Shown here in pieces: positions 52,394 to 62,055 of a stretch of 64,000 nt of DNA. Each line of letters opens with the position of its first letter. The stretch's first letter is position 1. The position numbers and the translations under genes were made by a program. The stretch is from Zhuqueibacter pondensis (GTDB lineage Bacteria > Zhuqueibacterota > Zhuqueibacteria > Zhuqueibacterales > Zhuqueibacteraceae). The notes beneath the pieces were generated by a model that did not search any database, had not been told where the DNA came from, and saw only the letters and a list, made by a program, of their open reading frames with translations. The stretch spans positions 55,337 to 119,336 of the forward strand of contig JAPDQK010000012.1 in NCBI GenBank assembly GCA_034505955.1. Reading direction: 5' to 3'.

Positions 52394-53767
52394 TTACTTG
52401 ATCGGCTCAAAATGACATGTAAAATGCCGCAAGAACCTTGGCTGATACGTGATACGGTAACCAGAAATCGCCTCGCGATTCTCCCACACCTCTTCCAGCA
52501 CCTCGATCACATAATCAAAATGGCTTTGGGTATAAACCCGCCGCGGGAAAGCCAGCCGCACGAGCTCGAGTTTCGCGGGGATTTCCTTGCCATCGTTGTC
52601 AAATCGGCCAAACATCACGCTGCCGATCTCGACACTGCGAATGCCACCGTCGACATAAAGCGCATTCACCAAACCGATGCCGGGATATTGCAGCGGCGGA
52701 ATGTGCGGGAGCATGGCTTTGGCATCAATAAATACCGCATGGCCACCAACCGGACGTACGTGTGGAATGCCAAGCTTGAGCAATTTTTTGCCCATATATT
52801 CCACCGTCGCGTGGCGATAAACTTGATAGTCATGGTCGAGCGCTTCCATTAAGCCCACCGCAATCACTTCCAAATCCCTGCCGGCCAAGCCGCCGTAAGT
52901 TGGAAAGCCTTCGCGCAAAATCAGCGCGTTGCGAAAATCTTCGGCCCACTGATTATCGTTGCACACGAGAAAGCCGCCGATATTGGCAAGGCCGTCTTTC
53001 TTGGCGCTCATCGTCGCCGCATCGGCATACGAAAACATCTCCTGCGCAATTTCGAGCAGCGACTTGCTGCGATAGCCGGCTTCGCGCTCGTGAATGAAAT
53101 ACGCATTTTCCGCGAAGCGGCACGCGTCGATCACCAACGGGATACCGTGTTTCTGCAAAATGCGTTTCACCTCGCGGATGTTGGCCATCGACACCGGCTG
53201 GCCGCCACCGGTGTTGTTCGTCACCGTGATCATGCAGAACGGGATTTTCTCTTTGCCATGTTCTACGATGCATCTTTCCAGCTTTTCGATATCCATATTC
53301 CCTTTGAAAGGCGCTTCCAAGGTTGTATCGTATCCTTCGCTGCAGAGCAAGTCAACCGCCTGCGCGCCAACGAACTCGATGTTCGCGCGGGTCGTATCGA
53401 AGTGGCTATTGTTGGGAATGACATTACCAGGCTTCAAACGCGTCTGCGCCAGAATGCCTTCCGCGGCGCGGCCTTGGTGCGTCGGAAAGACATGTTTCAT
53501 GCCGGTGATCTTTTTGATCGTGGCTTCAAATTTCTTCCAGGATTTGCTGCCGGCGTAACTCTCATCGCCGAGCATCAACGCAGCCCATTGCTCGGTGGAC
53601 ATCGCGCCGGTGCCGCTGTCGGTCAAAAGATCAATGGGGCAATCTTCGGCATCGAGAAAAAAGACATTATAATGCGCTTTTTTGAGCGCGGCGATTCTCT
53701 GCTCCCGCGTCGTGAGCTTGATCGGCTCGGTCATTTTGATGCGAAAAGGCTCGATGATCGTGCGCAT
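52394..53767 (-). CDS. tnaA: Tryptophanase (beta-eliminating PLP lyase)
   Basis: 457 residues; ATG 53767 with GAGGT upstream. The family marks are DLLTDSGTGAMS, PTHQGRAAEG, VTNNTGGGQPVS, DACRFAENAYF and the PLP Lys in MSAKKD. Tryptophanase and tyrosine phenol-lyase are close relatives; three diagnostic positions favour tryptophanase: Asp in HFDTTR (Asp137 in E. coli TnaA), Ile in SVEIGS where tyrosine phenol-lyase has Arg381, and His in LRHFT (His463). Tryptophanase makes indole, pyruvate and ammonia. It has no neighbouring permease. A relic of the same gene is at 43535-43687. Confidence 0.87.
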   Translation of the reverse strand: MRTIIEPFRIKMTEPIKLTTREQRIAALKKAHYNVFFLDAEDCPIDLLTDSGTGAMSTEQWAALMLGDESYAGSKSWKKFEATIKKITGMKHVFPTHQGRAAEGILAQTRLKPGNVIPNNSHFDTTRANIEFVGAQAVDLLCSEGYDTTLEAPFKGNMDIEKLERCIVEHGKEKIPFCMITVTNNTGGGQPVSMANIREVKRILQKHGIPLVIDACRFAENAYFIHEREAGYRSKSLLEIAQEMFSYADAATMSAKKDGLANIGGFLVCNDNQWAEDFRNALILREGFPTYGGLAGRDLEVIAVGLMEALDHDYQVYRHATVEYMGKKLLKLGIPHVRPVGGHAVFIDAKAMLPHIPPLQYPGIGLVNALYVDGGIRSVEIGSVMFGRFDNDGKEIPAKLELVRLAFPRRVYTQSHFDYVIEVLEEVWENREAISGYRITYQPRFLRHFTCHFEPIK

Positions 53768-53847
53768 GGAATTTACCTCATCTTTGTCAAATAAATTGAC
53801 CAACGGATTTGATCTGCTGATTGCGAAGAGGACACGGTAACGATGAT

Positions 53848-54116
53848 GTCATTCCGCAGGAATTGCCATGTCCCGTACACGGGCATCCGATCACAGGTGA
53901 AAATTGAGACCACTCTCGGAGCATGTCATGCAGGAGGCATCTCGTCCATACTTTGTCCTTAAAAAGACTCCCTGCGGGCGTAGCCCACGGCCGCAGGCTT
54001 TCAGCCGCAGGCCTCCCGAGTGACAGCACAGGCTATTTTCGTGGTAATTTTTTTTCATTTCGAGCACTGTGCCAGTGCGAGAAAGGCTACGCCCGCAGGA
54101 ATTCTTCCAGAATGAC
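53848..54116. repeat. MITE-like repeat with terminal and internal inverted repeats
   Basis: The ends GTCATTCCGCAGGAATT (53848-53864) and the reverse complement of 54100-54116 agree at 12 of 17 positions (GTCATTC and GAATT). Inside, CCTGCGGGCGTAGCC (53971-53985) and GGCTACGCCCGCAGG (54085-54099) are perfect complements. Related GTCATTC..GAAT and CTACGGGCG words are known between genes of many bacteria of this type. No open frame, so non-autonomous. It fills the gap between tnaA and the SPL-like gene. Confidence 0.65.
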
Positions 54117-54121
54117 ACTAT

Positions 54122-55465
54122 TCAGACCGGAAATAAATTCTTACTATCCGTTGGCGGCTTTTCATCCGTTGGTGATTTTGTCTGTTTAAATCCGCGTTCA
54201 ATTTTGCCCGTCGTTTTATGGCCAAAATCCCTCTCGAATTCCTCGTTGTTGCGATAGACATATCCGAAGCTGTTTTCCCAAATCGAAGCCTTTTCCATGC
54301 ACAGATACATGAACACTTGGCCTCGCCACGGCGCGAAAGCCTCGTACATGGTTTTGAATAATTTGATCTTGATTTCATCCGGATAGGTCAATTTACCGAG
54401 CGGGTCCGGAACCAGCCGCGCCTGCAAAATCTTGCTGGGATGCCCAAGCTCGCGCATCTTCTGGATGACCGGTTTGATCAGGGTAACCGATCCAAAAGAG
54501 ATGAACAGGACTTCTTCCGGCTTGAAACGTGCCATGAGCAGGCCGGCGATTTCAGGATAATCTTGAATCCATCCCTGGTAATGCACGATGGGGTGAAAAT
54601 GAAATGCCACTTTGATCCCCTTGTCGGCAACCAGACGGGCGGCTGCAATCCGTCGCGCAAAATTCGCGGTAAAATGTTCTTCGTTGTCGATGATGGTGGG
54701 TGTATTCAAAGTCCAACTGCAAACGATATTTGCCGGCACTTCATGTTCGAGAAAATAGCGGATGTTATCGGATTTGGTTTTGAATTCCATGAGGATATTC
54801 GGATGATCTGCGGCAAATTGACAAAGTGCATCCAGGATGCCATGGCGATTGCCCCAGGCGAGCGCGTCCGAAGATTGTCCGGTGCCGAAATGATAAAAGC
54901 GATTTGGCTCGATGGGAATGGCGCGAATCTTTTCGACAAAATCTTCATCAAAAATGATTTTGTCCGTATAGAAGGTTTGAATGGTGCAGTAGCTGCATCC
55001 GAAAATGCAATTCTCCACCGCGTCAATCGTGCGCAGATTGCAGCAGACGGTTTTGTCGGAGGCCACCGGGCACATGCCATAAATTTTTTTTCCGGATTTC
55101 TCCGTGACGATCAGATTTTTGTCTCTTTGTTTCGGTCTTGAAAGAGCTTCGCCCGGATAGGCCGGCGGCGTGTTTCTCAAGGTCTCAAGATGGAGGTGCA
55201 GCTTTTTCAGGAGGTGTTCTTTCAGCCGCCCCCCTTTGCGATCGGTTTGCAAAGTTTGCGCCTGCCACCAGTCTTTGAGATTTCCTTCGCCCCACATGGC
55301 GAGATCACGACTCGCGACCACGACTTGCCGGAATTCCTGAAAGGTAAAACGATGGGCGAAGGCGAGGTCGCGAATAAAATCCTGTTGCGCGCGATCCAAT
55401 CCTTGGTATAATCGCAGCTTCTGGAAAGACTCAAATTTGTCGGAGTAATCTAAAGGAGCATTCAT
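54122..55465 (-). CDS. Spore photoproduct lyase-like radical SAM protein
   Basis: 447 residues with the radical SAM motif CxxxCxxC in NCIFGCSYC, preceded by CPVASDKTVCCNLRTID and followed by the barrel segments GTGQSSDALAW, EFKTKSDN, SWTLNTPTII and HFHPIVHYQGW, characteristic of the SplB family. Its C-terminus has an ELGHPSKILQARLVPDPLGKLTYPDEIKIKLF region. The window gives no sign of spore formation, so the substrate may be other UV-damaged DNA or not DNA at all. ATG 55465 gives family-like length. Alone between a repeat element and the large T9SS operon. Confidence 0.85.
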   Translation of the reverse strand: MNAPLDYSDKFESFQKLRLYQGLDRAQQDFIRDLAFAHRFTFQEFRQVVVASRDLAMWGEGNLKDWWQAQTLQTDRKGGRLKEHLLKKLHLHLETLRNTPPAYPGEALSRPKQRDKNLIVTEKSGKKIYGMCPVASDKTVCCNLRTIDAVENCIFGCSYCTIQTFYTDKIIFDEDFVEKIRAIPIEPNRFYHFGTGQSSDALAWGNRHGILDALCQFAADHPNILMEFKTKSDNIRYFLEHEVPANIVCSWTLNTPTIIDNEEHFTANFARRIAAARLVADKGIKVAFHFHPIVHYQGWIQDYPEIAGLLMARFKPEEVLFISFGSVTLIKPVIQKMRELGHPSKILQARLVPDPLGKLTYPDEIKIKLFKTMYEAFAPWRGQVFMYLCMEKASIWENSFGYVYRNNEEFERDFGHKTTGKIERGFKQTKSPTDEKPPTDSKNLFPV

Positions 55466-55843
55466 TTTTATATTACCGTTAGCACAACGCCGACGAACGG
55501 CAATTTTTTTTATTTTCTTTGCAGAAATCCAGCTTTGAAAGATTTTGTGATTGCTAACGTGCCTGGTCAGTTATAACATAATCCTTCGGCTCAAAAAAAG
55601 CAAAAGTTTTTTGTGTATGCAGTTTCAAATCGTATAAATTATCCTTTGAAATTTGACCGGGTTTTTCCTATTTTGTAAAAGTGAGAACAAATGTTGATGA
55701 CCCCTGTCTTCTCCCATGCGCAATGCTGGTGGTTGCGGGTAATGTGATATTTTTGAAGCCGGGTTTGTAACGGCGCCATTTTGGCTTTCAGCGGTTTTTA
55801 TACAAGTTTGCTTTTAACCGACGAATCTTTCGGAAAGATCTTT
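55466..55843. other. AT-rich intergenic promoter region
   Basis: About 380 nt between the divergent SPL-like gene and the large T9SS operon; both promoters should be here. The long frame from 55781 is not favoured over ATG 55844 with GGAAAG upstream. No hairpin or RNA was seen. Confidence 0.4.
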
Positions 55844-58800
55844 ATGAGAATTTGTTTGCTGTATTGCTTGTATCTTTTTTCAAATTTTCTTACAATCGTG
55901 CCGGAGAGGGCGCTTTGCCAAGCGCCCGAAATTACCACTCCTGCTCTGCGCATTTCAATTCTCGGAGACACGACACTTCCCAAAATTCACGATGTGACAA
56001 TCACCAGTGTGACCAGCACCGGCGCAACCATTGTATGGCAGACCGATGAAAGGGCCGATTCGCAGGTGGAATACGGTTTCACCAAAGCCTACGGTGCGCT
56101 CTCACCGCTCGATACGACTTTGGTCACTTACCATTTGCTATCGCTCGCGGGACTGGTCCCCAATTCCATCTACCATTTTCGTATCCGCTCCAAAGATGGT
56201 GCAGGGAATCTGGCGGTCAGCGAAGATTTTACGTTTACGACCCGAGCCGTAAGAATGCTTTTTGCGGATAATTTCACTAACAGTGTGCTCGATACCAGCA
56301 AATGGCGCCTGGGCAGCAATTGGGGCAACCGATCCGCCGTGACCAATCAAGCGCTGGAGTTGCGCTCGCAGGGATCGGAGTCTGGGTGGGTCCTCACCCG
56401 TCATGCCTATCCAGCCAGAAACACGACGATCACTGTGAAAGTGGTCAAATCAAATGATGATGGCGATCTCGGCATGAGCCCGACTTATTCCGCCTCTTCT
56501 CCGTACGGCATTTATGATCAGGCGAATTGGTATCGGTTTGCCACGTATCGTCAAAGTATGAGCGGCCCATATCATTTGTACGTGTACTGGAAAAAGAATG
56601 GAGTCGAAAAAAGTTTCGAGGTCACAGGGAATTTGGTGATTAATGAAACCGTTTATTTGCGATTACGTTTTGACAACACGAATATTCACTTCGAAGCTTC
56701 GTTGGATGGCACGACCTGGACGGATACTTACACCGAAGCATTTGCGCTGCCCGGCTACACTTTGGATGCGCCATTCTACTACGAGCTGGCTGCGTTCAAC
56801 ACCGAATCGAATGGTGTGCTGCTGGTGGATGACTTTTCGATTGCCGATCACGATGCGCCGCCGGATGTGGAAGCGCCGCAGATCAGCAAGATTGCCGCCT
56901 CCAACGTGACAGCGGAATACGCCACCATCACATGGGAGACTAATGAGTGGAGCGATTCACAGGTGGAGTACGGGCTTGACATCTCGTATGGCAGGGCCAG
57001 TGCTTGGGATACGAGCTTGGTGAAAAATCATGGCGTTCTGCTCACCGGATTACAGGCAAATACCATTTATCATTTTCGCGTGAAATCCCGTGACGCCGCC
57101 GGCAATCTGGCGGCAGGTGAAGATCAGACCTTCAAGACCAATGCTTCGGCTGCACTTGCATTTTCAGACATTACGCTCGCTGCCGGCACCGGCGGCCCGG
57201 CGAGCTATTATGAAACCGGCGGTCACGCAGCGATTTTTGCCGACGTTGATAATGACACCAGGCCTGATCTTTACATCACCATGTACAATGTGATCGAGAG
57301 TCCGACCGCGGATCTTTTCTTTCGCAACACCGGTGGCAACCTTTTTGCGGAAGAAGCTGCCCGCCGCGGCATCGATGATTATGATGGCGGCTCCCACGGC
57401 GCCTGTTTCGCCGACCTCGACAACGACGGCGACTATGACTTGTTCAATGGCACCACGCGGGGCACTACGGGAGTTCCTGGTATCAACAACATCTATCGCA
57501 ACGACGGCACGGGTTTCTTCACCGATGTCACCGCTGCCAGTGGCCTCCCCATCCGGGAGTGGGAAACTCGCAGCGTGATCGCTTTTGACATGGACCGCGA
57601 TGGTGATCTTGATCTGTTCAGTGTTACGGACTACCTCGGCACAAACGATCCTCCCGGAGATCGCAATGAAGTTTACCGCAACGAGGGTAATTTACATTTT
57701 ACCAGCATCGACTCCGGCGCGCTCTTCGAGGCGCGCGCCGGCCAGGGGTCAACTGACACCGACTTCGACGGCGACGGCGATATCGATATTATCACCGCTA
57801 ATCGCACCGGCCCGGTCAATATCCTGCGCAATGACGGCAACGGCAACTTTACTCTGATTCCGCCCTTGGTAATTGGCATTACCCACAAGGCCGGTGATGG
57901 TATTTCAATGGCCGATGTCGATAACGATGGCGATTTGGACATGCTCCTGACGAGTGGCAATGAAGGGCATCTCTATCTCAACAACGGTGGTGGTACTTTC
58001 CGCTTCCAGCAGAGCTTCTCCAATACCACCGGCTACATGGGCGGATTTGCCGATTTGGACAACGATGGCGATGTGGATTTGGTTTTTGCCGGTGACGAGG
58101 TCTGTTATCTCAACAACGGCGCCGGCATTTTCGTCGCAGCGCTGCCCATTCCGGTCAAAAACCTGAACGATCCTCGTGCGATCAGTTTTGCCGACATTGA
58201 TCATGATGGTGATCTGGACTTCGCGATGGGATGCAAGAGATCACGCAATTGGCTGATCCGAAACGATTTTAATTCCGGCAACTGGTTGAAGATCCGCTTG
58301 ATCTCGCCGCAAGGCCAGGCCGGGGCGTTTGGCGCAAAAACGCGGATCTATCCTCCTGGCCAGGCCGGGGGAACGCTGATCGGATTGCGGGAATCGCGCA
58401 GCAACAACGGTTATCTGGGGCAGGATGATCCGGTTTTGCATTTCGGACTTGGCACGTTGACCTCCGTTGATGTCGTCGCAGCTTTCCTCGACGGCTCAAC
58501 CGTCATCCGGAGAAATGTCGCGGCCCGGCAAACGATCACGATCAATGGCGCCGAGGCGCCGAGAATCAGCAACGTTCGTGTTGACAGCATTGCGGCGAAC
58601 CGCGCGCTCATCCAGTGGAACACCGACAAACCGGCTTACTCAAAAGTAGATTTTGGAACCGACATGACGTACGGCATGGTCTGTGCCGACTCCACGCTGC
58701 AAACCCACCATGGTCTCTGGCTGACCGGGCTTGCTGACAGCACCCGCTATTATTTTCGCGTTCGCAGCATCGATGCCTTTGGTAATGGGGCTTCCCCTCG

Positions 58801-59779
58801 AGACGGCGCTTTTACCACAATGCGAGATCGCCAACCTCCAGTCATTTTCAATGTTAGCGTGCAGCAGGTGATGTCCAATTTCGCAGTGGTGGCCTGGCAA
58901 ACTGATGAGCCTGCCGACAGTCAGGTGGAATTCGGTTTGGGCTCCACTTACGGAAGATTTACAACTCTGCGTCGTGAACTGACAACCTTCCATACGGAAA
59001 TATTGCCCAATCTGCTGCCATACACCACCTATCATTTTCGGGTGCACTCGCGTGACGCACGCGGAAATGTTGCTTTTAGTGGTGATTTCGTTTTCACGAC
59101 ATTGCCAACGATTGACCGGCTCGTGATGGTTGGCGGTGATGCTCAAATAGGCAAACCTGGGAAGTTATTGGCTGTTCCGCTCACCGTCAAAGTGCTCAAT
59201 ACTGCCGGCATTGCCATGCCGAATGTGAAAGTTGCGTTTCGCGTGATTTCCGGCGGCGGGAAAATAATCAGCGCGGATACGTGCAACGGCGCAGAATGCG
59301 TTGTCGCTACTGGCTCGGACGGAACTGCCGCGGTTCAATGGCAAGTCGGCAAGGCGGATTCACAAAAAGTCGAGGCGCGCGTGATGGAACGTCCGGATTT
59401 GATGGTGCGCTTCACGGCGCAAATTGATTTTACCAGCGTAACGGAAGACGCCGATGACACAGTGCCAACGACATTCGCATTGCGGCAATATCCTAATCCC
59501 TTTCGTGATTTTACTCGTTTCGAGGTTGCGCTTCCCGCCCCCGGCTGGATTTCATTGAAAATTTACGATCTGCAAGGCCGTGAAGTGAAGACCCTCGCCG
59601 AGGGCACCAAAGCCGCTGGACGGTTCTTTGTCACTTGGAATGGCAGGGATCGCGCCAATGAAGCCATTGCCTCTGGCGTTTACTTGGTAGCGCTGCGATA
59701 CGAGGTTGGCGGAGAAGGTTCAGCAGGCAAAAATTTGCCGAATCTCATCGAAAAACTGCCGGTGTTGTATTTGAAGTGA
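55844..59779 (+). CDS. Very large T9SS protein with FG-GAP/ASPIC-UnbV propeller
   Basis: 1,311 residues. Signal peptide CLLYCLYLFSNFLTIVPERALCQ. Order: an Fn3-like domain (TIVWQTDERADSQVEYG; the purple-acid-phosphatase N-terminal type), a LamG-like jelly roll (~140-330), a second Fn3-like domain (TWETNEWSDSQVEYG), FG-GAP/VCBS repeats (~440-800; DVDNDTRPDLYI, DLDNDGDYDLF, DFDGDGDIDII), an ASPIC/UnbV domain (NWLKIRLISPQGQ to DGSTVIRRNV), two more Fn3-like domains, an Ig-like MVGGDAQIGKPG domain and a T9SS tail (QYPNPFRDFTRFEVALP). First gene of a three-gene operon; the following start overlaps or abuts its stop. A surface-binding protein, no catalytic centre identified. Confidence 0.88.
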   Translation: MRICLLYCLYLFSNFLTIVPERALCQAPEITTPALRISILGDTTLPKIHDVTITSVTSTGATIVWQTDERADSQVEYGFTKAYGALSPLDTTLVTYHLLSLAGLVPNSIYHFRIRSKDGAGNLAVSEDFTFTTRAVRMLFADNFTNSVLDTSKWRLGSNWGNRSAVTNQALELRSQGSESGWVLTRHAYPARNTTITVKVVKSNDDGDLGMSPTYSASSPYGIYDQANWYRFATYRQSMSGPYHLYVYWKKNGVEKSFEVTGNLVINETVYLRLRFDNTNIHFEASLDGTTWTDTYTEAFALPGYTLDAPFYYELAAFNTESNGVLLVDDFSIADHDAPPDVEAPQISKIAASNVTAEYATITWETNEWSDSQVEYGLDISYGRASAWDTSLVKNHGVLLTGLQANTIYHFRVKSRDAAGNLAAGEDQTFKTNASAALAFSDITLAAGTGGPASYYETGGHAAIFADVDNDTRPDLYITMYNVIESPTADLFFRNTGGNLFAEEAARRGIDDYDGGSHGACFADLDNDGDYDLFNGTTRGTTGVPGINNIYRNDGTGFFTDVTAASGLPIREWETRSVIAFDMDRDGDLDLFSVTDYLGTNDPPGDRNEVYRNEGNLHFTSIDSGALFEARAGQGSTDTDFDGDGDIDIITANRTGPVNILRNDGNGNFTLIPPLVIGITHKAGDGISMADVDNDGDLDMLLTSGNEGHLYLNNGGGTFRFQQSFSNTTGYMGGFADLDNDGDVDLVFAGDEVCYLNNGAGIFVAALPIPVKNLNDPRAISFADIDHDGDLDFAMGCKRSRNWLIRNDFNSGNWLKIRLISPQGQAGAFGAKTRIYPPGQAGGTLIGLRESRSNNGYLGQDDPVLHFGLGTLTSVDVVAAFLDGSTVIRRNVAARQTITINGAEAPRISNVRVDSIAANRALIQWNTDKPAYSKVDFGTDMTYGMVCADSTLQTHHGLWLTGLADSTRYYFRVRSIDAFGNGASPRDGAFTTMRDRQPPVIFNVSVQQVMSNFAVVAWQTDEPADSQVEFGLGSTYGRFTTLRRELTTFHTEILPNLLPYTTYHFRVHSRDARGNVAFSGDFVFTTLPTIDRLVMVGGDAQIGKPGKLLAVPLTVKVLNTAGIAMPNVKVAFRVISGGGKIISADTCNGAECVVATGSDGTAAVQWQVGKADSQKVEARVMERPDLMVRFTAQIDFTSVTEDADDTVPTTFALRQYPNPFRDFTRFEVALPAPGWISLKIYDLQGREVKTLAEGTKAAGRFFVTWNGRDRANEAIASGVYLVALRYEVGGEGSAGKNLPNLIEKLPVLYLK

Positions 59780-59811
59780 ACCGCTATTTTAGATCAATGA
59801 GGCGGCGTATC

Positions 59812-62055
59812 ATGAAAACCATCCAAAGCAAATTTTCGCTCCGGCTCACGAACATCATTTTGCTTGTCACAGGATTCTTACTTGCGGCTTCCTCCAGTTA
59901 CGGCCACTGTCCATCTTTCTCAGACGACACGGCTGTCGGCCGGGATACCAGCGCCATTGCTGTGTATGCTGTTTACGAGATTGCACTGAGCGCTCAAAAT
60001 GCCGGACCAAATCCTTATCGTGACGGACCTGAGGTTGTTGTGACCTTCACTGGCACTTCAGACAACGCGCTGGGAAAATCTCTCGCCCTGAAAGGTTTTT
60101 GGGATGGAGGCAGCACTTATCGTGTACGGTTCACTCCAAACGCTACCGGCGACTGGGCATGGACTTCCAGCTCAAGTGACATGGGTCTCAATGGAAAATC
60201 AGGTAACCTTAGTTGTAGGGGCACTTTGCCCGCCGGACATGCTTCGATGCATGGGCACGTTCATGAGTCGAAAACTTATCCTTATACCTTTGCGCACGAC
60301 GATGCTACACCCTTTTTCCTCATGGGTGACACGCAGTGGTTGTTCAGCAGCAGCGAGGTTTCCTGGCCCACCGAGTTTCAGGCTTATGTCGATGCGCGAG
60401 CCGCGCAGGGATTCAATTTTGTACACGGCCAGATTTATGCACTCAATCCTCCCGGCGCCGAGAGCAACGAAGGCGGACCGGCATTTAATTTTGGCAATGT
60501 GGATAACCTCAATCCTGGATACTGGCAACAGTTGGATAAACGTGTCGCGTATTTGAATGCGAAGGGCATCGTTGCCGGACTCGTTTTGGCCTGGGCCAAC
60601 GAAGGCTGGCAACAATTTTCGACCACAACGCAAGTCGAACGCTATATCCAATACTTGGTCAATCGTTATGCTGCTTACAATGTCATTTGGATCACTGCTG
60701 GCGAGTATGAAGAATCCGAGCCACCGGGCGGCCATCACCATATCGGCGAGTACCTCAGCGCTAACGATCCCTACCATCACCCCATTACAACCCACACAAT
60801 CGACACGAGCGCCGACGACTTTGGTCATGCGGCGTGGCATACGACAATTTACCAGCAGACTCGCAATCCGGCGCTGATCACACATGACCGCAAGTATGAT
60901 AAGCCAGTAATCAATTCTGAGTTCGGCTACGAGGGTTATCAATCTCCTGAAGAGGTGCGTCAAGATGCCTGGGAGATTATCATGCGCGGTGGCTTTTTCG
61001 TTTACGGCAATACCGCCACCTACCACCGCAATGCGAGCATGACACCGGAGAATTTGTATTCAGCCGGCGCTGCGTACATGACGATTCTCAAAAATTTCTG
61101 GACGAATAACGGCAAATATGCGATCAGTTGGTGGAAGTTCAGCCGCTTTGATTCGCTCGGCAATTCACGCTGGCTGGCAGGCCAACCCGGTGTGGAATAT
61201 GTGGTGTATGTGGACAATCCGGACTCTTTCACGATTGATCTCTCGGATGCTCACGGAGATATTTTTGGTCACTGGTTTAACACGAGGACCGGCCAATGGG
61301 ATTCGACTTTTTCTGGCGCTGCGAGCGCTGCTTTTGCGCTCACACCACCAGGCGCCGGATTCGTCGCTTATATTATCGTGCCCACCATGGACCGTCTCGT
61401 CGCGGTTAGCGGTGACGCGCAGATCGGCAATCCGGGTGAATTGTTGCCGAAACCGCTTGTTGTCAAAGTTCTCAATTCCATAGGGGCAGGTGCGCCCAAT
61501 ACGGAAGTCGAATTTCACGTGATCTCCGGCGGTGGCCGAATCGTGCAACCCGGTTCTTGTGACAGTGCCCGTTGTATCGTTGTTACCGGTGCGGACGGCG
61601 TCGCCGAGGTCAATTGGCGACTGGGCATGGCCGACAGCCAACGCGTTGAGGCACGCATTTTAAACCGGCCTGACTTGGTCGCATTCTTTGCAGCAAGTTT
61701 GAATTTTCCCAGCACGATCACAGCACGCACTGCCCCTTTGCCTGCGACATTAGCGTTACGACTGTATCCCAATCCGTTTCGCAGTCGCACCCGATTCGAG
61801 GTGGCGCTGCCCGCGCCCGGATGGATTTCGCTGAAAATTTTTGATCTGCAAGGCCGGGAAGTAGTCGCCCTGGCCGAGGGGGAGAAATCGTCCGGTCGGC
61901 TTTTTGTCGATTGGAATGGCACAGGCCGGGGCAGCAACGTGATCGCTTCTGGAATTTATTTTGTGATCTTACGATATCAGACCGCCATGCCGAATACTTC
62001 AGGCACGAATTCACAAATTTTCACGCACAAACTGCGGGTGTTGTACTTGAAATGA
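59812..62055 (+). CDS. DUF5060-DUF4038 glycoside-hydrolase-like T9SS protein
   Basis: 747 residues from ATG 59812 (GAGG upstream; ATG 59797 and GTG 59776 are alternatives). Signal peptide LTNIILLVTGFLLAASSSYG. Residues ~45-145 are DUF5060 (YEIALSAQNAGPNPYRDGPEV), ~150-510 a DUF4038 TIM barrel (FFLMGDTQWLF, WITAGEYEE, NSEFGYEG): the two Glu residues match acid/base and nucleophile of retaining clan-A enzymes, as in apiosidase-like GH140. Then an Ig-like AVSGDAQIGNPGELL domain shared with the previous gene and a T9SS tail (LYPNPFRSRTRFEVALP). Probably cuts plant-type side chains at the surface. It overlaps the next gene by ATGA. Confidence 0.88.
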   Translation: MKTIQSKFSLRLTNIILLVTGFLLAASSSYGHCPSFSDDTAVGRDTSAIAVYAVYEIALSAQNAGPNPYRDGPEVVVTFTGTSDNALGKSLALKGFWDGGSTYRVRFTPNATGDWAWTSSSSDMGLNGKSGNLSCRGTLPAGHASMHGHVHESKTYPYTFAHDDATPFFLMGDTQWLFSSSEVSWPTEFQAYVDARAAQGFNFVHGQIYALNPPGAESNEGGPAFNFGNVDNLNPGYWQQLDKRVAYLNAKGIVAGLVLAWANEGWQQFSTTTQVERYIQYLVNRYAAYNVIWITAGEYEESEPPGGHHHIGEYLSANDPYHHPITTHTIDTSADDFGHAAWHTTIYQQTRNPALITHDRKYDKPVINSEFGYEGYQSPEEVRQDAWEIIMRGGFFVYGNTATYHRNASMTPENLYSAGAAYMTILKNFWTNNGKYAISWWKFSRFDSLGNSRWLAGQPGVEYVVYVDNPDSFTIDLSDAHGDIFGHWFNTRTGQWDSTFSGAASAAFALTPPGAGFVAYIIVPTMDRLVAVSGDAQIGNPGELLPKPLVVKVLNSIGAGAPNTEVEFHVISGGGRIVQPGSCDSARCIVVTGADGVAEVNWRLGMADSQRVEARILNRPDLVAFFAASLNFPSTITARTAPLPATLALRLYPNPFRSRTRFEVALPAPGWISLKIFDLQGREVVALAEGEKSSGRLFVDWNGTGRGSNVIASGIYFVILRYQTAMPNTSGTNSQIFTHKLRVLYLK

